Origin: Corticicoccus populi
GTDB lineage: Bacteria > Bacillota > Bacilli > Staphylococcales > Salinicoccaceae
Length of the DNA: 64,000 nt
Direction of reading: 5' to 3'
Assembly (NCBI RefSeq): GCF_042686195.1
Contig: NZ_JBHUOQ010000001.1
Span: forward strand, 496,001 to 560,000
Shown here: piece after piece, positions 44,908-53,941 of the stretch
Numbering within the stretch: position 1 is the first letter of the stretch
Layout: every line of letters starts with the position of its first letter
Made by a program: the position numbers and the translations under genes
The notes under the pieces: generated by a model
What the model saw: the letters and a program-made list of their open reading frames with translations, nothing else
Told to the model about the DNA's origin: nothing
The model's database searches: none

Positions 44908-45895
44908 GTTGTACCTCCTCGTATACGTTGAGCAATGCATCTTCAGCCTTTGGATATGGTGCCTTTTCCGCTTTTTTAGTCGCATCAGTGACAATCTGTT
45001 TGATATCTGCTTCCTGACTGCTGAACCATTCTTCATCTGCGACCTCATTTTCTATGAGGTAGTTTTTGAATGAAATCAGACAGTCTCGTGATTTATTTTC
45101 TTCACGTTCCTCTTTTTCACGGTAGCTGTCATCATCATCAGAAGAATGTGCAGTCAGACGAATAGAGAGTGCCTCAATTAAACTGCTGCCTTCTCCGTTC
45201 ACAGCACGTTCACGTGCACGCTTTACTGCCGAATATACTGCAATCGGGTCATTACCACCCACCTGTTCCCCATGTATTCCGTATCCTAAAGCTCTGTCAG
45301 ACAGTTTTTCCGCTGCATACTGAAGATTTTTCGGAACGCTGATTGCATAGTCATTGTTTTCCACGAGACAGATGAAAGGCAGTTTATGAACACCGGCAAA
45401 ATTTAAACCTTCATGGAAATCACCTTGGCTCGTCGAACCTTCTCCAAGTGTAGTCAGTGCAACACGTTTTTCATCGTCCAGTTTAAATTTATAGGCTGCA
45501 CCTACAGCATGAAGAACCTGGGTGGTGACTGTCGAACCTTGAGTGAGTATATTATTTTCTTTTTTGCTGAAATGGCCGGGCATCTGTTTGCCGCCGCTTT
45601 GTATATCCCCTTCTTTTGCAAAGGCGGAAAGCATTGTTTCAAGCGGTGTAATACCAAAATGAGTGACTAAAGCAAGGTCACGGTAGTACGGGCTAAGTAT
45701 ATCCTGCTCTTTATCGAGAGCAAAGCCGGTGCCGACCTGTGTCGCTTCCTGTCCCTGGCAGGAGATAACAAAGGGCAGTTTTCCGGCACGGTTCAACAGC
45801 CACATCCGCTCATCTAATTTACGTGCAAGTAACATAGTATAGTACATTTCTTTTAAATTTTCTTTTGTTAAATCTGTTTTCCTATAGTCAAGCAT
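44900..45895 (-). CDS. bkdAA: Branched-chain 2-oxo acid dehydrogenase E1 alpha subunit
   Basis: E1 alpha subunit, 331 residues, which decarboxylates the keto acids of Leu, Ile and Val using thiamine diphosphate. The cofactor motif is LGEGSTSQGDFHEGLNFAG...ENNDYAIS in mid-protein, and the phosphorylation-loop-like RLTAHSSDDDD follows. Located 12 nt after lpdV and overlapping bkdAB. Confidence 0.96.
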   Translation of the reverse strand: MLDYRKTDLTKENLKEMYYTMLLARKLDERMWLLNRAGKLPFVISCQGQEATQVGTGFALDKEQDILSPYYRDLALVTHFGITPLETMLSAFAKEGDIQSGGKQMPGHFSKKENNILTQGSTVTTQVLHAVGAAYKFKLDDEKRVALTTLGEGSTSQGDFHEGLNFAGVHKLPFICLVENNDYAISVPKNLQYAAEKLSDRALGYGIHGEQVGGNDPIAVYSAVKRARERAVNGEGSSLIEALSIRLTAHSSDDDDSYREKEEREENKSRDCLISFKNYLIENEVADEEWFSSQEADIKQIVTDATKKAEKAPYPKAEDALLNVYEEVQHG

Positions 45896-45907
45896 TTCAT
45901 TTCCCCC

Positions 45908-47326
45908 TTAAACGTGGATTGCGACACCCTCTGCATCTAAGCCGAGTTCCATCAATATTTCTGAAATGGATGGATGTGCATGCACAGCAGAGCCCAGTTC
46001 AAGTGCGGAAGCATCAAGAAACTTAGCTAATGATACTTCATTAATCAGTTCTGTAACATTTTCCCCGATTAACTGAACACCGAGTATATCTTTATTAACA
46101 GGGTCTGTAATTATTTTACCAAAACCATGGCTGTCTCCGCCAATAACTGCTTTTCCTATGGCAGCCATCGGTACTTTATGAACGTCGTACTCAATATTTT
46201 GTTCTTTTAATGACTGTTCAGTTTCCCCGATTGCTGCTGCTTCAGGTGAAGTATAAATACATCTCGGTACGTTATTATAGTCCATTATAATCGGGTTTTT
46301 ATCAGCCATATGTTCTACGGCAGTGATTGCTTCCTTAGTCGCAGCATGTGCGAGCTGAAGATGACCGATACAGTCCCCGACTGCATAAATATGACTGTCT
46401 TTTGTCTGATAAAATTCATTGGTCTGAATGATGCCGCTTTCAGTCCGTGCCTTAGTATTTTGAAGCCCGATATCATTAATATTCGCTTTTCTGCCGATTG
46501 CAACAAGGACTTTATCAAATTTAAAAGATTCGTCCCCGAGTTTAATCTCAGCATGGTCTTCATTTAATGAAATATCATCTTCACTTAGAGACATGCCGAT
46601 TTTAAATGCAATGCCTTTCTTTTCCAAAGATTTTTTCAAAGCGTCTGCTGTATCTTTATCTTCATGAGGAATCACCTGGCTGCCTGCTTCAATAACGGTA
46701 ACATTACTGCCGAGGTCATTCATCAGGCTGGCAAATTCAAGTCCGATGACACCGCCCCCGATAATACCGAATTCTTCTGGAACAGACTGTAGATTCATCA
46801 TATCATCACTGGATAAGATCAGTTTTGAATCAAACGGCAGGAAAGGCAGTTCTGCCGGTACTGAACCGGTGCTGATTAACACATTTTGATTAACCAGTAT
46901 TTCGCTTTCCGCTTCTTCATCATGTGGATCTTCTACAGCAATAGTTCCCGCCATCGGTGAAAAAATGGATGGTCCGAGAATCCTTCCTGTTCCTTGAAAA
47001 ATATCAATTTTGTTCTTTTTCATTAAGTATTCAATACCACTGAACATTTTACTGACAACATCATTTTTACGTTCTACAATATTGCCGATAGTGAACGTCG
47101 GTGTATGCGTATCAATGCCGTATTTTTCAGCATTTTTCATAATATTAATCACTTCAGCTGATTTCAGCATGGATTTTGTCGGGATACAGCCTTTATGCAG
47201 GCATGTTCCTCCAAGTTTGAATTTTTCAACCACAGCTGTTTTTAATCCGAGCTGGGATGCTTTAATTGCCGCTACATATCCGGCAGTACCGCCGCCGAGA
47301 ACGACTAAATCATACTCATGTGCCAT
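45908..47326 (-). CDS. lpdV: Dihydrolipoyl dehydrogenase of the branched-chain complex (E3)
   Basis: FAD/NAD disulfide oxidoreductase that re-oxidises the E2 lipoyl group, 472 residues. FAD motif GGGTAGYVAA (11-20), redox disulfide C42-x4-C47 (GGTCLHKGC), NAD motif GGGVIGLEFAS and C-terminal HAHPSISE with the catalytic His. It lies within the bkd operon, 13 nt after buk, so it is the complex-specific E3. Confidence 0.96.
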   Translation of the reverse strand: MAHEYDLVVLGGGTAGYVAAIKASQLGLKTAVVEKFKLGGTCLHKGCIPTKSMLKSAEVINIMKNAEKYGIDTHTPTFTIGNIVERKNDVVSKMFSGIEYLMKKNKIDIFQGTGRILGPSIFSPMAGTIAVEDPHDEEAESEILVNQNVLISTGSVPAELPFLPFDSKLILSSDDMMNLQSVPEEFGIIGGGVIGLEFASLMNDLGSNVTVIEAGSQVIPHEDKDTADALKKSLEKKGIAFKIGMSLSEDDISLNEDHAEIKLGDESFKFDKVLVAIGRKANINDIGLQNTKARTESGIIQTNEFYQTKDSHIYAVGDCIGHLQLAHAATKEAITAVEHMADKNPIIMDYNNVPRCIYTSPEAAAIGETEQSLKEQNIEYDVHKVPMAAIGKAVIGGDSHGFGKIITDPVNKDILGVQLIGENVTELINEVSLAKFLDASALELGSAVHAHPSISEILMELGLDAEGVAIHV

Positions 47327-47339
47327 AAAAATATTCCCC

Positions 47340-48401
47340 CTAAGTGTAGGTTTGTACTTCTTCAGTACCGGTCATTACACGATATGCACCAAGAGCAAGT
47401 GCCTCCATCTCTTTCTCGCCCGGATAAACCTTTGTTTCTGCGATAAACGAAATGTAAGGTGTGATCATATCAATTAGATAATTACTGTAAGCAAGACCGC
47501 CTGTAAATAAAATTGCATCAACGTTTCCTTTTAGAACTGCAGCCCGTGAGCCGATTTCTTTTGCAATTTGTACAGCAGCAGCTTCATATATTTCTATGGA
47601 CTCCCGGTCTCCGTTTAATGCCTTCTTTTCAATCTCTAAAGCATCTTCAGTACCGGCAAGGGAAATAAATCCACTGCCCCTTGATAGTATATTATAAACC
47701 TCATCGTAAGAGAGTGCATTATCTATGATATATTTTGCAAATTCACTGCTCGGTAATGTACCTGCACGTGTCGGACTCATCGGTCCGTCTCCGGCAAGAC
47801 CATTATTGACATCAATGACTCTGCCCTGCATATGGGCACCAGCTGTAATTCCGCCGCCCATATGGACAACAATCAGATTCAGTTCATCATATTTCTTTGA
47901 TATGGATTCTGCATATTTTCTTGCCACAGCTTTTTGATTCAATGCATGGAAAATAGATATGCGTTCTATGCCTTTAATTCCGGTCATACGAACCGGATCA
48001 ATTAATTCATCCACAACAACCGGATCTGTAATAAACGCCTTCACTCCGTACTGCTGCTGATATTCGTAAGCAATCATCGTACTTAAATTGGAGGCATGCT
48101 TTCCGTACTTAAACGTTTTTACGTCTTCAACCATTTCACTGTTTACTTCATATGTGCCGCCCTGAATCGGTTTTAATAATCCGCCACGGGCGCTCACGAC
48201 ATCAAGCATTTCAGGTGATAAATCATTGGCTGATAAAAAGTTGTTGACGGCCTTCATTCTGTCTTCAATCTGATCAATCATTTCCTTTTGAACGATTTCT
48301 TTGGAATGTTTAATATTTTCACCGGCAACAGCTGTTGTATCTTCATAATAGGCCACTTTTGTTGAAGTGCTTCCAAGATTTACAACCAGTATTTTCAGCA
48401 T
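47340..48401 (-). CDS. buk: Butyrate/branched-chain fatty acid kinase
   Basis: Acetokinase-family enzyme of 353 residues that converts branched-chain acyl phosphates to the free acids, yielding ATP. Phosphate-binding segments NLGSTSTKVA (N-terminus) and MGGGITAGAH, plus LFTGGLAYSN near residue 296, are present. With ptb it allows energy recovery from branched-chain acyl-CoA. Located between bcd and lpdV, as in Bacillus. Confidence 0.95.
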   Translation of the reverse strand: MLKILVVNLGSTSTKVAYYEDTTAVAGENIKHSKEIVQKEMIDQIEDRMKAVNNFLSANDLSPEMLDVVSARGGLLKPIQGGTYEVNSEMVEDVKTFKYGKHASNLSTMIAYEYQQQYGVKAFITDPVVVDELIDPVRMTGIKGIERISIFHALNQKAVARKYAESISKKYDELNLIVVHMGGGITAGAHMQGRVIDVNNGLAGDGPMSPTRAGTLPSSEFAKYIIDNALSYDEVYNILSRGSGFISLAGTEDALEIEKKALNGDRESIEIYEAAAVQIAKEIGSRAAVLKGNVDAILFTGGLAYSNYLIDMITPYISFIAETKVYPGEKEMEALALGAYRVMTGTEEVQTYT

Positions 48402-48406
48402 AAGAC

Positions 48407-49504
48407 TTAAATCCCCCTGCGGAACTGGTTTTTTTCATTAAGTGAAAATGTGCTTTTCACTCTCATCATCTGATTGATTCTATCTTCTGCCATGTGATTC
48501 GCTGCTTCAGTTGTAGAGATATTTTTTTCTTTTGAAATCGTGAAGATTTTATCCATTTGATAATAAATATCTTTAATCTTCTTTGTTGCCCTTTCAGAAT
48601 TATAACCTTCCAGTTCATCGGCAACATTAATCACACCGCCGCTGTTTGCAACATAGTCCGGTGCATATACAATGTTTCTTTCATCGAGCATTCTGCTGTG
48701 TACATCATCATCTTTCAACTGGTTATTTGCGCTTCCGCAGATGGCTTTCACTTTAAGAGCTGGAATTGTTTCATCATTTAAAATACCGCCGAGTGCGCAG
48801 GGTGCAAAAATATCTGCATCTACACTGTAAATGTCTTCAATTGCAACAGATTCCGCCCCGAAGTCATTGACTGCCCGGTCTACTGATGCCTGATTGATGT
48901 CAGTGACAATCAGGTGTGCGCCTTCTTCGTGAAGGTATCTGCATAAATGATAAGCCACATTTCCAACACCCTGAACAGCGACTTTTCTGCCTTCAAGTGA
49001 ATCACTGCCGAATGCTTCCCCCGCGGTTCTTTTCATAGCCATATAAACGCCGTAGGCTGTTTTAGGACTTGGATTTCCGCTTGAACCGTAAGATTCACTG
49101 ACACCGCAGACAAAAGGTGTCTCCTGATATATATAGTCCATATCCTGCTCAGTTGTATTAACATCCTCAGCTGTAATATATCTGCCGCCGAGACTGTTTA
49201 CATACCGGCCGAGAGATCTGAAAAATGCTTCTGACTTATCTTTTGACGCATCACCGATAATCACGGTTTTACCGCCGCCTAAATTCAGTCCGGCCGCTGC
49301 ATTTTTGTAGGTCATTCCGCGTGCGAGACGCAGTACATCATCCACCGCTTCCTCTTCTGTTGCATAGTCCCACATTCTGACACCGCCGAGTGCCGGTCCG
49401 AGAGTTGTATCGTGTACACATATAATTGCTTTTAAACCGCTGGCATTGTCCTGACAAAAGACAAGCTGCTCATAATCATTTTTTTCCATTCTTTCAAATA
49501 TCAT
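48407..49504 (-). CDS. bcd: Leucine dehydrogenase
   Basis: Oxidatively deaminates Leu, Val and Ile to the keto acids used by the Bkd complex. The substrate-binding and catalytic lysines are K67 and K79 in [18 protein letters not shown], and the NAD-binding [11 protein letters not shown] is near residue 176. Its 365 residues are normal. It lies 5 nt upstream of buk and 42 nt after ptb. Confidence 0.96.
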   Translation of the reverse strand: MIFERMEKNDYEQLVFCQDNASGLKAIICVHDTTLGPALGGVRMWDYATEEEAVDDVLRLARGMTYKNAAAGLNLGGGKTVIIGDASKDKSEAFFRSLGRYVNSLGGRYITAEDVNTTEQDMDYIYQETPFVCGVSESYGSSGNPSPKTAYGVYMAMKRTAGEAFGSDSLEGRKVAVQGVGNVAYHLCRYLHEEGAHLIVTDINQASVDRAVNDFGAESVAIEDIYSVDADIFAPCALGGILNDETIPALKVKAICGSANNQLKDDDVHSRMLDERNIVYAPDYVANSGGVINVADELEGYNSERATKKIKDIYYQMDKIFTISKEKNISTTEAANHMAEDRINQMMRVKSTFSLNEKNQFRRGI

Positions 49505-49546
49505 TTCAGAACACCTCTGTTTTAATATGTTTTCATTCTTTTTTAA

Positions 49547-50449
49547 TTATATTTTATTATTGATTGAATAAACTGCTAAACAAATTGAGTGGTATTTATC
49601 TTCACTGCTGTCAGACCTTGACGTCAGTACAATGGGTACTTTGGCACCGGTAACCATTGCTGCAACTCTTGCACCGCCGGTATACACAAGAGATTTATAA
49701 AGTATATTTCCAACATTAAGGTCCGGGACAATTAAAACATCCGCATCACCTGCGACTGTGGATTTAAACCCTTTCTGAACCGCCGCCTTAGCGGAAACAG
49801 CAAGGTCATACTGTAAAGGTCCGTCAACTGTAAAATCATTGCTGTTTTTGTAGTATGACGTTAAAGATTCTGCTGAAACGGTAGCCGCTATCCTGCTGTT
49901 CACCTTTTCAACTGCACTGAGCAGTGCGATTTTAGGATGTGTTATTTTCAGTTGATGCGCAGTACCGACTGCATTATTTATAATGGATTTCATCGTCTCT
50001 ATATCGGGATCGATGTTCATTCCGCTGTCTGAAAGCAAAATAGACTTGTGATAATTCGGTAAATCAAATAATGCGATATGGCTCAACAAGTTACCTGACA
50101 CCAGCTGATGATCTTTCCGCAGTACTTCCTTCAAAATAACAGACGTTGACAACATCCCCTTCATCAACACATTACATGTACCTGCCGCCGCCAGCGAGAC
50201 TGCAATTTCTGCCGCCTCAATATCACCATCTGCATGATGCAGTACGATATTCGGTGAAGATAAGTACGCCTTATCAAGTTTTGAAATCATATCCTTTAGA
50301 TGCTTTTCATCATCAACAAGGTGCGCAGTAATATTTTTCTCGTCTATCAGCCTGAAAATCTGAGCTAATATTTCGGTGTCTGCAGCCCTGCATATTGAAA
50401 GCGTAATCATTTCATCGTCTGTCGTGTTGAATATTTCATTAAACTGCAT
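49547..50449 (-). CDS. ptb: Phosphate butyryltransferase (branched-chain)
   Basis: Converts butyryl-CoA or branched acyl-CoA to the acyl phosphate, the substrate of Buk. Member of the phosphate acetyl/butyryltransferase family, 300 residues (VLMKGMLSTSVILKEVL and the LIVPDLNVGNILYKSL region are characteristic). The start at 50449 has an AAGGGGGG site and matches the Bacillus length; the longer frame to 50491 covers the promoter. First gene of ptb-bcd-buk-lpdV-bkdAA-bkdAB-bkdB. No bkdR activator gene lies alongside. Confidence 0.94.
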   Translation of the reverse strand: MQFNEIFNTTDDEMITLSICRAADTEILAQIFRLIDEKNITAHLVDDEKHLKDMISKLDKAYLSSPNIVLHHADGDIEAAEIAVSLAAAGTCNVLMKGMLSTSVILKEVLRKDHQLVSGNLLSHIALFDLPNYHKSILLSDSGMNIDPDIETMKSIINNAVGTAHQLKITHPKIALLSAVEKVNSRIAATVSAESLTSYYKNSNDFTVDGPLQYDLAVSAKAAVQKGFKSTVAGDADVLIVPDLNVGNILYKSLVYTGGARVAAMVTGAKVPIVLTSRSDSSEDKYHSICLAVYSINNKI

Positions 50450-50474
50450 AATTTGAATCCCCCCTTCATGTTCA

Positions 50475-50480
50475 ATTATA
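50475..50480 (-). promoter_or_regulatory. -10 box of the bkd operon promoter
   Basis: TATAAT on the minus strand, 25 nt before ptb; the -35 region (ATGTTA) is weak. This indicates a sigma-A type promoter rather than the sigma-54 promoter of Bacillus bkd (no GG-N10-GC element seen). Confidence 0.5.
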
Positions 50481-50544
50481 CATATAGTCACTTAAAATAA
50501 CATAGAATATGGGAAACGTAGAATATTAAGAAGTTTCTGATGAA

Positions 50545-50573
50545 TTGTGAATATTTCATTAACCGGTTATAAT
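50545..50573 (+). promoter_or_regulatory. Sigma-A promoter of yqzF
   Basis: TTGTGA (50545-50550), 17-nt spacer, TATAAT (50568-50573), 30 nt before the ATG. Confidence 0.8.
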
Positions 50574-50603
50574 AAGAAAGGACTATTTCGAATGGGTGGT
50601 TAT

Positions 50604-50870
50604 ATGAGAAAAGTATTAGCTTTAGTAATTCTGGTAGTACCCGGGGTACTTGCCGCAGTCGGTGTAAAATATATGCGTGACAGCATGTTTGGTATTGTTA
50701 ATGAACCGTTCACACTGACAGTGGTACAATTCATTATCGGCTTATTGATGGCTGTTTTCGGTATTTGGTTTATCGGCGGCTATATATTAAACAGAGAAAA
50801 GAAAAATAAGAGAGTTCAGGAGAAATTTCTGGAGAAAGTAAAGCAGGATAATGAGAAAAAGTCAGAGTAA
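50604..50870 (+). CDS. yqzF: DUF2627 membrane protein YqzF
   Basis: An 88-residue protein with two membrane helices (about 2-20 and 38-62) and a basic C-terminal tail, matching DUF2627/YqzF (MRKVLALVILVVPG, KYMRDSMFGI). The family sits beside the bkd genes in Bacillus; its role is unknown. The start at 50604 has GGGTGG 5 nt upstream; the longer frame to 50547 begins inside the promoter. Divergent from ptb. Confidence 0.88.
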   Translation: MRKVLALVILVVPGVLAAVGVKYMRDSMFGIVNEPFTLTVVQFIIGLLMAVFGIWFIGGYILNREKKNKRVQEKFLEKVKQDNEKKSE

Positions 50871-50899
50871 ATTGATGTTTGAAATATAATTTGAACACA

Positions 50900-50942
50900 A
50901 AGACAGACATGAAAAATTCGGTGTGAATTTTCATGTCTGTCT
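50900..50942. terminator. Bidirectional terminator between yqzF and recN
   Basis: Long stem AAGACAGACATGAAA(A)ATTC/GAATTTTCATGTCTGTCTT of about 19 pairs with one bulged A and a 5-nt loop; T-rich on the plus-strand side. Confidence 0.85.
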
Positions 50943-50947
50943 TATTT

Positions 50948-52609
50948 TTATTGAAATGAAGAAATCAAATGATCCGCATTATTTTGTGCAGCTTCTGTAA
51001 TGTCTTCACTGCTTAACATGCGTGCAATTTCGTCTCTGTGCTCATTTTTGTCAAGATAATGCGCAACAGCAACCGTCCGGTTATTGTCAGTTTTTTTATT
51101 GATATATAAATGGTGGTCACTTGCTGCAGCTGCCTGCGGCAGATGAGATATGACAAATACCTGTCTCGCTTTTGAAAGGAGCCTCATTTTTAATGCCATT
51201 TTCGTAGCCACCTGCCCGCTTACGCCTGTATCAATTTCATCCAGAATTAAAAGAGACTGGGAATCAAACTCTGTGAAAATTGTTTTTAAGGAGAGCATGA
51301 CTCTTGCCATTTCTCCGCCGGAAGCGACTTTATTCATTTCTTTTAACGGTTCGCCTTTATTTGTAGAGATAAAGAATTTGACTTCAGTATATCCGCTGCG
51401 TTTGAAGCCGTTCTCTTTTACTTGAATTTCAAATTCTGCATTCTGCATATCAAGATCCTGAAGCTCTTTTCGAATTCTATTTTCCAGAAAGTGCTTTTGA
51501 TTAATTCTGATTTGATGCAGTTCTTTGGCGTACTTTTCCATATTTTGAAATGCAGTATCTTTCTCCTGCTTTAACAAATCAAAAGATTCGTTAATATTAT
51601 CAAGCTCGTTAATACTCTCCATCAATTCATTTTGAAGTTCTATCAAGCCTTCAAATGTCCGGTTGTATTTACGTTTCAAATGATTAATTGTATTTAACCT
51701 TGATTGAATATCATTCAGCCGTGATTCATCATATTCTACATTTGTCCGGTCGCTCGAGACTTTAAAAGATAATTCATTTAAAAGGTGATATAGGTCCATC
51801 ACCTCGGGAGAAAAATCTTTATAGGACTGATCATACGCGGACAGGTTCTCAAGATGATTATTCAAATCATAAAGCATTCCCTGTGGATTGTATTCACTCG
51901 ACAGCACAGTATGAATCATTGAAAGAGACTCATGTACTTTTTCATAATTGCTTAAGTAGTCCAGTTCTTCTTCAAGCAGTGTCTCTTCGTTATCTTTCAG
52001 TTCCAGAGAAGACAGTTCTTCAAACTGAATCCTGTAATTCTCCAGTGACTGGAGTCTGTTTCTATCCTTATACTCAAGGTCACTTATCTTATCACTCAGC
52101 AGACGGTATTCTTTATAATGCTTACGGTAGTTTTTAAACGCCGGATCATTGGAAATACCAATATACTTATCTAAATAATTGATATGCATACTTTCATCGA
52201 GTGCGTCTCCCTGTGAACTTTGTGCGTATATACTTAAGACTTCATTCATAATTGTCCGAAGTGTATTTAAAGTGATCAGACGGTGGTTGATTTTGATGAT
52301 ACTTTTTTTATTCTGCATAATTTCCCGTCGTACAATGTAGAGTTCATCTTCTTCTATTTGGAATTCTTCAAGCAGGTTTTTAAGTTTCTTTGATTCGGGA
52401 AAATCAAAGACACCTTCAATCACAGAACCGTCTGTATCATAACGGATATCGTCAACAGAAGCACGTTTGCCGTAAAGATAATTAACAGCCTCTATCACCA
52501 TTGACTTTCCAGCACCGGATTCACCGGAAATCACCGTTAACCCAGAATTAAAATCGAGTTCAATGTTCGATAATATTGCGAAATTTTTAACGCTCAGCTT
52601 TAAAAGCAC
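50948..52609 (-). CDS. recN: DNA repair protein RecN
   Basis: SMC-like ATPase in double-strand break repair, 553 residues. Walker A GESGAGKS (29-36), a long coiled coil (about 160-370), then the C-terminal half with the ABC signature (ASGGEMARVML) and Walker B LLILDEIDTGVSG. It lies 15 nt after argR, the classical Firmicute order argR-recN. Confidence 0.97.
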   Translation of the reverse strand: MLLKLSVKNFAILSNIELDFNSGLTVISGESGAGKSMVIEAVNYLYGKRASVDDIRYDTDGSVIEGVFDFPESKKLKNLLEEFQIEEDELYIVRREIMQNKKSIIKINHRLITLNTLRTIMNEVLSIYAQSSQGDALDESMHINYLDKYIGISNDPAFKNYRKHYKEYRLLSDKISDLEYKDRNRLQSLENYRIQFEELSSLELKDNEETLLEEELDYLSNYEKVHESLSMIHTVLSSEYNPQGMLYDLNNHLENLSAYDQSYKDFSPEVMDLYHLLNELSFKVSSDRTNVEYDESRLNDIQSRLNTINHLKRKYNRTFEGLIELQNELMESINELDNINESFDLLKQEKDTAFQNMEKYAKELHQIRINQKHFLENRIRKELQDLDMQNAEFEIQVKENGFKRSGYTEVKFFISTNKGEPLKEMNKVASGGEMARVMLSLKTIFTEFDSQSLLILDEIDTGVSGQVATKMALKMRLLSKARQVFVISHLPQAAAASDHHLYINKKTDNNRTVAVAHYLDKNEHRDEIARMLSSEDITEAAQNNADHLISSFQ

Positions 52610-52624
52610 TCAGCAACACTCCAA

Positions 52625-53077
52625 TTAAATCAGATTAAAAATCCGATCTCTAATTTCCCGTTGTGCTTCTTCATTACGGCAAATCAGGAGACAGGTATCA
52701 TCCCCACAGATTGTTCCGATTACTTCCTCCCACTCCAGCTGGTCGATAATTGCACCAATGGACTGTGCGTTCCCGGGAAGGGTTTTTAGCACTAACAGAT
52801 TATCAGTATAGTCTAATTTAACAAAACTATCCATCAAATACCGTCCAAGTTTTTCAAGCGGATGGTACTTTCTGTCTTTCGGCAGACTGTATACATAAGC
52901 ACCGCTCGGTGTCGGCACCTTGATTAACTGAAGCTCTTTTATATCTCTTGATATGGTTGCCTGGGTGACATTAAAATTATAGCCGTTCAGCATGTCTACC
53001 AGTTCTTCCTGAGTTTCAATTTTATTATTTGAAATAATCTCCCTGATTTTAATTTGTCTGATTGATTTATTTGACAT
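52625..53077 (-). CDS. argR: Arginine repressor ArgR/AhrC
   Basis: Arginine-responsive hexameric repressor/activator, 150 residues. N-terminal winged helix ([20 protein letters not shown], then the recognition SRDIKEL) and C-terminal arginine-binding oligomerisation domain ([16 protein letters not shown]). A palindromic sequence lies 20 nt upstream of its start. It is separated from tlyA by a terminator, so argR-recN form their own unit. Confidence 0.96.
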   Translation of the reverse strand: MSNKSIRQIKIREIISNNKIETQEELVDMLNGYNFNVTQATISRDIKELQLIKVPTPSGAYVYSLPKDRKYHPLEKLGRYLMDSFVKLDYTDNLLVLKTLPGNAQSIGAIIDQLEWEEVIGTICGDDTCLLICRNEEAQREIRDRIFNLI

Positions 53078-53097
53078 ATGATAGCCTCCAAAGATTC

Positions 53098-53111
53098 TGT
53101 ATATTTATACA
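53098..53111. repeat. Palindrome upstream of argR
   Basis: TGTATA-TT-TATACA, a perfect 6-2-6 inverted repeat in the argR leader or promoter. It could be an ArgR half-operator for autoregulation, but it does not match the ARG-box consensus closely. Confidence 0.4.
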
Positions 53112-53148
53112 CATAATATCATAAATTATATGACAAGTGCACTATAAA

Positions 53149-53184
53149 ACGACGTTCAGTCAAAAATAATCGAATGAACGTCGT
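53149..53184 (-). terminator. Terminator at the end of tlyA
   Basis: Perfect 10-bp stem ACGACGTTCA/TGAACGTCGT with a 16-nt loop and a TTTTATA tail on the minus strand. One arm and the loop encode the last codons of tlyA, and the stop codon lies in the other arm. Confidence 0.75.
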
Positions 53185-53941
53185 CTTTATTAAACATATT
53201 GTTTTGTGTATTGGATTTTAAATGCAGGAGATATTCAATATTTCCTTTTGTACCTGTAATCGGTGAACGGTCAAAGTGACAGGGTGCAAGCTCTAAATCA
53301 CTGCACTCCTCGAGTACCCGCCCTACAACACTTTCATGTGTGTGGAGGTCTGTAATGATTCCGTTTTCTTCAACCTCTTCAAGATAGCTTTCGAACTGCG
53401 GCTTTATTAAAGCGATGATTTCAAATTCATGGCTGAATAAAGATCTGATATGGCGCAGAATCGGTACAACTGAAGTAAACGATACGTCAATTGTAAAGAT
53501 ATCAGGCGGATATTTGAAATTTTCACGGACCGTATGTTTAAAATTAGTCTGCTCCATAACAGTCACTCTGTCATCTATACGAAGCTTATAGTCCAGCTGA
53601 TTGGTGCCGACATCTACTGCATAGACATGTTCAGCACCATTTTGCAGTGCACAGTCTGTAAATCCGCCGGTCGATGAACCGATATCTGTCACTACTGTTC
53701 CCTGAACATTCAAATTGAAGTGGTCAATCGCGTGTTTTAATTTAAGTCCGCCTCTTGAAACAAAAGTTTTAACATTTTTAAACCGTATGTCAGCAGTTTC
53801 TGGTTTAATCATCTCTGAGGATTTATACACCGGCTGATTATTGTTTAATACTTTTCCAGCCATTATAATACGGTTGATTTCATCTATAGTACCAAGGTTA
53901 AAATGATTGAAAATATATTCATCAATTCTCACTTTTTTCAT
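53156..53941 (-). CDS. tlyA: TlyA family rRNA methyltransferase/hemolysin-like protein
   Basis: A 261-residue protein with an N-terminal S4 RNA-binding domain (1-60) and an FtsJ-like methyltransferase domain with SAM motif [13 protein letters not shown] near residue 87. Homologues methylate 2'-OH of rRNA; the hemolysin name is historical. The start at 53941 has GGAG 7 nt upstream and lies 20 nt inside dxs. The order dxs-tlyA-argR-recN is conserved in Firmicutes. Confidence 0.93.
   Translation of the reverse strand: MKKVRIDEYIFNHFNLGTIDEINRIIMAGKVLNNNQPVYKSSEMIKPETADIRFKNVKTFVSRGGLKLKHAIDHFNLNVQGTVVTDIGSSTGGFTDCALQNGAEHVYAVDVGTNQLDYKLRIDDRVTVMEQTNFKHTVRENFKYPPDIFTIDVSFTSVVPILRHIRSLFSHEFEIIALIKPQFESYLEEVEENGIITDLHTHESVVGRVLEECSDLELAPCHFDRSPITGTKGNIEYLLHLKSNTQNNMFNKDDVHSIIFD

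Noticed and set aside
44908..45048. N-terminal extension of bkdAB by 47 codons
   Set aside because: The extension lies inside bkdAA in another frame, and the perfect AGGAGGT site marks the start at 44907.
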